NCBI GenBank assembly: GCA_030068525.1
Contig: JASJOS010000006.1
Location: 124,001-188,000, forward strand
Length of the DNA: 64,000 bases
Origin: Xanthocytophaga flava
GTDB taxonomy: Bacteria; Bacteroidota; Bacteroidia; Cytophagales; 172606-1
Direction: 5' to 3'
Below are positions 63,339 to 64,000 of this stretch, piece by piece. The notes beneath the pieces were generated by a model. It was not told where the DNA came from. It saw only the letters and a program-made list of their open reading frames with translations, and did no database searches. The stretch's first letter is position 1; each line of letters starts with the position of its first letter. Position numbers and translations under genes: made by a program.

Positions 63339-63794
63339 CTACTGTATAGTAGTTTCTTTGTCGTGAGCTTTTTTCTCAATGACTTCCTGTAAGCCCTCAA
63401 AGATTGTAAACAGTTTATACCCGGAAATAAAACATTGAATGAGAATCATCGCTCCTAGGAGATAGCAAGATGAATACTTTTCAATAAAAAATAACCATAT
63501 GCATATCCCAAACCCTAAAAAAATCCACGGTGAAGGATGTGTGGTAAGAGCAATTTGTTTTTCAGTATCATTAGTAATCAGTTTGATAACTGTGCTATGA
63601 AAAGAACCTAAAAAATGATTAGGTTGAGGTATGATATGAAAATCATTGCCATTTTGATTTACTTCTGCTGTTTCAGCCTGTAAATAGGCTTTTATTCCTT
63701 CCAGAACTTCATCATTCGTAAGGGTTTGTGTTGATGATTCCAGTGAAGTGACAAACTGCATATCTATAAAGTTAGAGTGTGGACTTTGAGTCAT
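63339..63794 (-). CDS. Small membrane protein, unknown
   Basis: This 151-aa protein has a soluble N-terminal ~85 residues (about 40-80: VNQNGNDFHIIPQPNHF, VIKLITNDTEKQIALTTH). Two closely spaced membrane helices follow (about 88-105 and 107-125: WIFLGFGICIWLFFIEKY and CYLLGAMILIQCFISGYK). It ends with a short charged tail. No signal peptide. I recognise no family. It lies 29 bp downstream of the topoisomerase gene on the same strand and may be read through from it. Confidence 0.65.
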   Translation of the reverse strand: MTQSPHSNFIDMQFVTSLESSTQTLTNDEVLEGIKAYLQAETAEVNQNGNDFHIIPQPNHFLGSFHSTVIKLITNDTEKQIALTTHPSPWIFLGFGICIWLFFIEKYSSCYLLGAMILIQCFISGYKLFTIFEGLQEVIEKKAHDKETTIQ

Positions 63795-63823
63795 TAGAAT
63801 TTTATACTTACAAACTAGTAGTA

Positions 63824-64000
63824 TTACAACCCAATATTAAAATCTGCCTGCATAACCAGCTTGCCTTCTGTTTCTTCTTCTGATCCTGGAATCCTCAGAC
63901 CTTTAATCTTGCCCGTTTTTCCTTTTGATAACAGGTCGTAGATATGTTTATCGGTTAACTTCTTGCCTAATACTTCAAACGGTATCTTAAATCCGCACAC
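63824..64000 (-). CDS. C-terminus of a type IA DNA topoisomerase (TopB-like), cut by window edge
   Basis: The minus frame is open from the window's last base to a TAA at 63824, giving 58 residues: CGFKIPFEVLGKKLTDKHI, then YDLLSKGKTGKIKGLRIPG and LVMQADFNIGL. The pattern 'gK.l.d..i..LL.KGKTG.IKG' is typical of the C-terminal repeat of bacterial DNA topoisomerase III. The catalytic Tyr lies outside the window. The enzyme relaxes negative supercoils and decatenates DNA. The call rests on this short tail and is moderately sure. Confidence 0.6.
   Translation of the reverse strand: MCGFKIPFEVLGKKLTDKHIYDLLSKGKTGKIKGLRIPGSEEETEGKLVMQADFNIGL

Noticed and set aside
1-64000. Insertion sequences, prophage, tRNA or rRNA genes
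   Set aside because: I saw no transposase or integrase frame, no terminal inverted repeats with target duplications, and no tRNA-like or rRNA sequence.

Overview
The window looks like a chromosomal segment of an AT-rich Bacteroidota bacterium, most likely order Cytophagales. Supporting signs are a type IX secretion (T9SS) channel subunit of the PorV type, a secreted protein with a T9SS C-terminal sorting domain, Bacteroidota-style promoters (TTTG, then TAnnTTTG), few Shine-Dalgarno sites, and families typical of this phylum (7TMR-DISM sensors, GbsR/MarR regulators, PepSY-like proteins, arrays of double-length FtsX-type permeases). I see no rRNA, tRNA, insertion sequence, phage or CRISPR array. 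The window cuts one gene at each edge: a 7TMR-DISM sensor on the left and the C-terminus of a type IA topoisomerase on the right.

Layout. 1-9.8 kb: housekeeping and small membrane genes (7TMR-DISM lipoprotein, MuiA-like DUF4139 protein, acyl-CoA carboxylase beta subunit, Ppx/GppA phosphatase, DUF2071 protein, DCC-type redox membrane protein, GbsR-type regulator, SH3-like lipoprotein). 9.9-16 kb: FAD-dependent oxidoreductase, M20 amidohydrolase, soluble PAS histidine kinase, ffh. 16-23 kb: a cell-surface locus with PorV, a T9SS-sorted protein and a 1016-residue collagen-like fibre with an S74 self-cleaving chaperone domain, flanked by two small secreted beta-sandwich-like proteins. 23-28 kb: a TolC / EmrA-like / EmrB-like efflux operon with a divergent AraC regulator.

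28-54.5 kb: the dominant feature, about 26 kb read entirely on the minus strand. It starts (right end) with a MacAB/LolD-like module: one ABC ATPase, a small secreted protein, two different single-length MacB permeases and a MacA/HlyD adaptor. Eight double-length (796-828 aa) paralogous FtsX/MacB-type permeases follow with no further ATPase. A rhodanese with a metal-binding Cys motif and an unknown 97-aa protein sit between them. Terminator hairpins divide the array into several probable transcripts. It is the best candidate for an incompletely described system, although arrays of such permeases are known in this phylum.

54.5-64 kb: small accessory genes: an unlisted 45-aa Cys-rich peptide gene with its own terminator, a DUF1206 membrane protein, a PepSY-like protein, a nucleoside hydrolase, a DUF3995 protein, a secreted HExxH metallopeptidase-like protein, and a MarR / MFS / isochorismatase-like operon with an operator candidate over its promoter. 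Between the DUF1206 and PepSY-like genes lies an array of six 28-bp units built on an 18-bp palindrome, the most unusual non-coding structure here.

All calls come from reading the sequence and recalled family features; no database search was run.
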